DNA of 16,116 bases. Source: Flavobacteriaceae bacterium (GTDB lineage Bacteria; Bacteroidota; Bacteroidia; Flavobacteriales; Flavobacteriaceae). Position numbers and translations under genes: made by a program. Below are positions 15,092 to 16,116 of this stretch, piece by piece; the first letter of the stretch is position 1; every line of letters starts with the position of its first letter. The DNA is taken from positions 1-16,116 of the forward strand of contig WFZY01000145.1 in assembly GCA_015489265.1 (NCBI GenBank). Reading direction: 5' to 3'. Under the pieces are notes generated by a model. That model was not told where the DNA came from. It was given only the letters and a program-made list of their open reading frames with translations, and did not search any database.

Positions 15092-16116
15092 CTATCCCAA
15101 AAGATTCTTAATATCATCAATTTTAAGTGATTTCATAATCTTGTCATCGGTTTGAATGATGTCTGTGGCTATTTTTTTCTTTTTGGCTTGTAAATCGAGA
15201 ATTTTTTCTTCAACGGTATCTTTACAAATCATCCGGTAAGCAAAGACTTTTTTATCTTGTCCTATACGGTAAATTCTGTCAATAGCTTGGTTTTCAACTG
15301 CGGGATTCCACCAAGGGTCTAAAATATAAACATAATCGGCAGCAGTCAGGTTCAATCCGGTGCCACCGGCTTTCAAGCTGATTAAGAACACGCGCAAATC
15401 ATCGTTCGTCTGAAAATTTTGCACAGAAGCTTCGCGTTGTTTGCTCGAACTTTTGCCGTCCAAATATTCGTAAGGAATACCTAATGTGTCCAGTTCATTT
15501 TTAAGTAATGCCAACATCGATGTAAACTGCGAAAAAATCAAAACTTTATGTTGTGCCGTTTTGTCGGTAATATGAGCTATCATTTCTTGTATTTTAACCG
15601 AATCTTTAACGGCTATAGACTCATCGTTGAGCAATAAAGGCGAATCACAGATTTGGCGCAATCGCGTTAGGGCTTCCAATACCATAAATTTTGACTTGGC
15701 AAGCCCTTCTTTTTCTATTTTGTTGAGCAATTTGTCACGATATTGGTTGCGATAGGCATCATAAACCTTTCGCTGTGCCGGTGACATTTCGCAATAAATG
15801 ATATCTTCGACTTTGGGGGGCAATTCGGTGGCAACTTGCTCTTTGGTACGCCGTAAAATAAACGGATTAATGAGTTTTTGCAATTCATTGGCAACTAGTT
15901 CATCCCCATCTTTATCTATTGGATTGGAATAATGGTCCTTAAAATGTTTAATATTGATAAAAAAGCCCGGATTGACAAAACTCATTTGCGCATACAAATC
16001 AAAAGTGCTGTTTTCAATAGGTGTACCGGTCATGGCTATCCGGTTTTTGGCTCGCAGCAAACTTACCGCTTTAAAGCGCCGCGAAGACGGATTTTTGATG
16101 GCTTGTGATTCATCAA
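15092..16116 (-). CDS. SNF2-family DEAD/DEAH-type helicase, C-terminal part (runs off the window)
   Basis: The frame is open from the window edge to the stop at 15092-15094 and gives about 340 residues. Reading from the edge, motif II DESQAIKNP is at the very start (about 1-9), motif III MTGTPIEN follows at about 28-35, then a RRTKEQVATELPPK segment near 88. A helicase C-terminal lobe carries KVLIFSQFTSML (about 190), motif V SLKAGGTGLNLT (about 246-257) and motif VI DPWWNPAVENQAIDRIYRIGQ (about 266-286). These are the ATPase motifs of SNF2/Rad54-type double-stranded DNA translocases. The Walker A motif and the N-terminal domains, often including a SWIM zinc-binding domain in bacterial homologues, lie outside the window, so about two thirds of the gene is missing. 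A TTG at 16060 can look like a start but lies inside the conserved region between motifs II and III, so it is not the real one. Gene order with cyd is not obviously functional. Confidence 0.94.
   Translation of the reverse strand, partial: DESQAIKNPSSRRFKAVSLLRAKNRIAMTGTPIENSTFDLYAQMSFVNPGFFINIKHFKDHYSNPIDKDGDELVANELQKLINPFILRRTKEQVATELPPKVEDIIYCEMSPAQRKVYDAYRNQYRDKLLNKIEKEGLAKSKFMVLEALTRLRQICDSPLLLNDESIAVKDSVKIQEMIAHITDKTAQHKVLIFSQFTSMLALLKNELDTLGIPYEYLDGKSSSKQREASVQNFQTNDDLRVFLISLKAGGTGLNLTAADYVYILDPWWNPAVENQAIDRIYRIGQDKKVFAYRMICKDTVEEKILDLQAKKKKIATDIIQTDDKIMKSLKIDDIKNLLG

Noticed and set aside
16058..16060. TTG as the start of the SNF2-family gene
   Set aside because: The frame continues upstream to the window edge and encodes the conserved motif II (DESQAIKNP), so the TTG is internal.

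Overview
The window is AT-rich DNA from a member of the Bacteroidota, most likely a flavobacterium-like lineage. The evidence is two secreted proteins with type IX secretion (T9SS) C-terminal sorting domains, promoter boxes of the TAnnTTTG type, starts without obvious Shine-Dalgarno sequences, a DUF4492 gene in front of cydA, and a Bacteroidota-style SNF2 helicase. No rRNA, tRNA, CRISPR array, insertion sequence or phage gene was seen.

Layout. Bases 1-21 are a leftover Nextera/Tn5 sequencing adapter, not genome. The genomic sequence then starts inside the 3' end of a ruvX-like gene (22-144). Next come a LamG-domain T9SS cargo protein (227-1189) and a four-gene, closely spaced + strand operon (1292-5212). 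That operon encodes pseB, pseC, pseF and a tandem-GNAT acetyltransferase, and makes part of the CMP-pseudaminic acid pathway. pseG and pseI are not present. A second, giant (1624 aa) modular T9SS cargo protein follows (5442-10316) and ends at a strong terminator. A secreted papain-family (C1) peptidase is next (10438-11691).

A hairpin with T-runs on both strands at 11725-11765 separates the + strand genes from a convergent - strand operon. Read in its own direction, that operon is DUF4492, cydA, cydB, then a 36-codon single-span membrane ORF (11771-11881) squeezed between cydB and the terminator. It encodes cytochrome bd quinol oxidase, a high-oxygen-affinity terminal oxidase, plus two small accessory membrane proteins. 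The last gene (15092 to the window edge, - strand) is the C-terminal part of an SNF2-family helicase that runs off the window.

How the genes fit together. The pse genes supply a nonulosonic acid used on bacterial surfaces, and the flanking T9SS proteins are surface or secreted proteins, so the + strand half is largely cell-envelope biology. The cyd half is respiration under low oxygen. I see no convincing wholly new system. The items most worth following are the unannotated 36-aa cyd-linked membrane protein, the tandem GNAT protein with a degenerate second acetyl-CoA loop next to an incomplete pse pathway, and a marked excess of the tetranucleotide CCGG.
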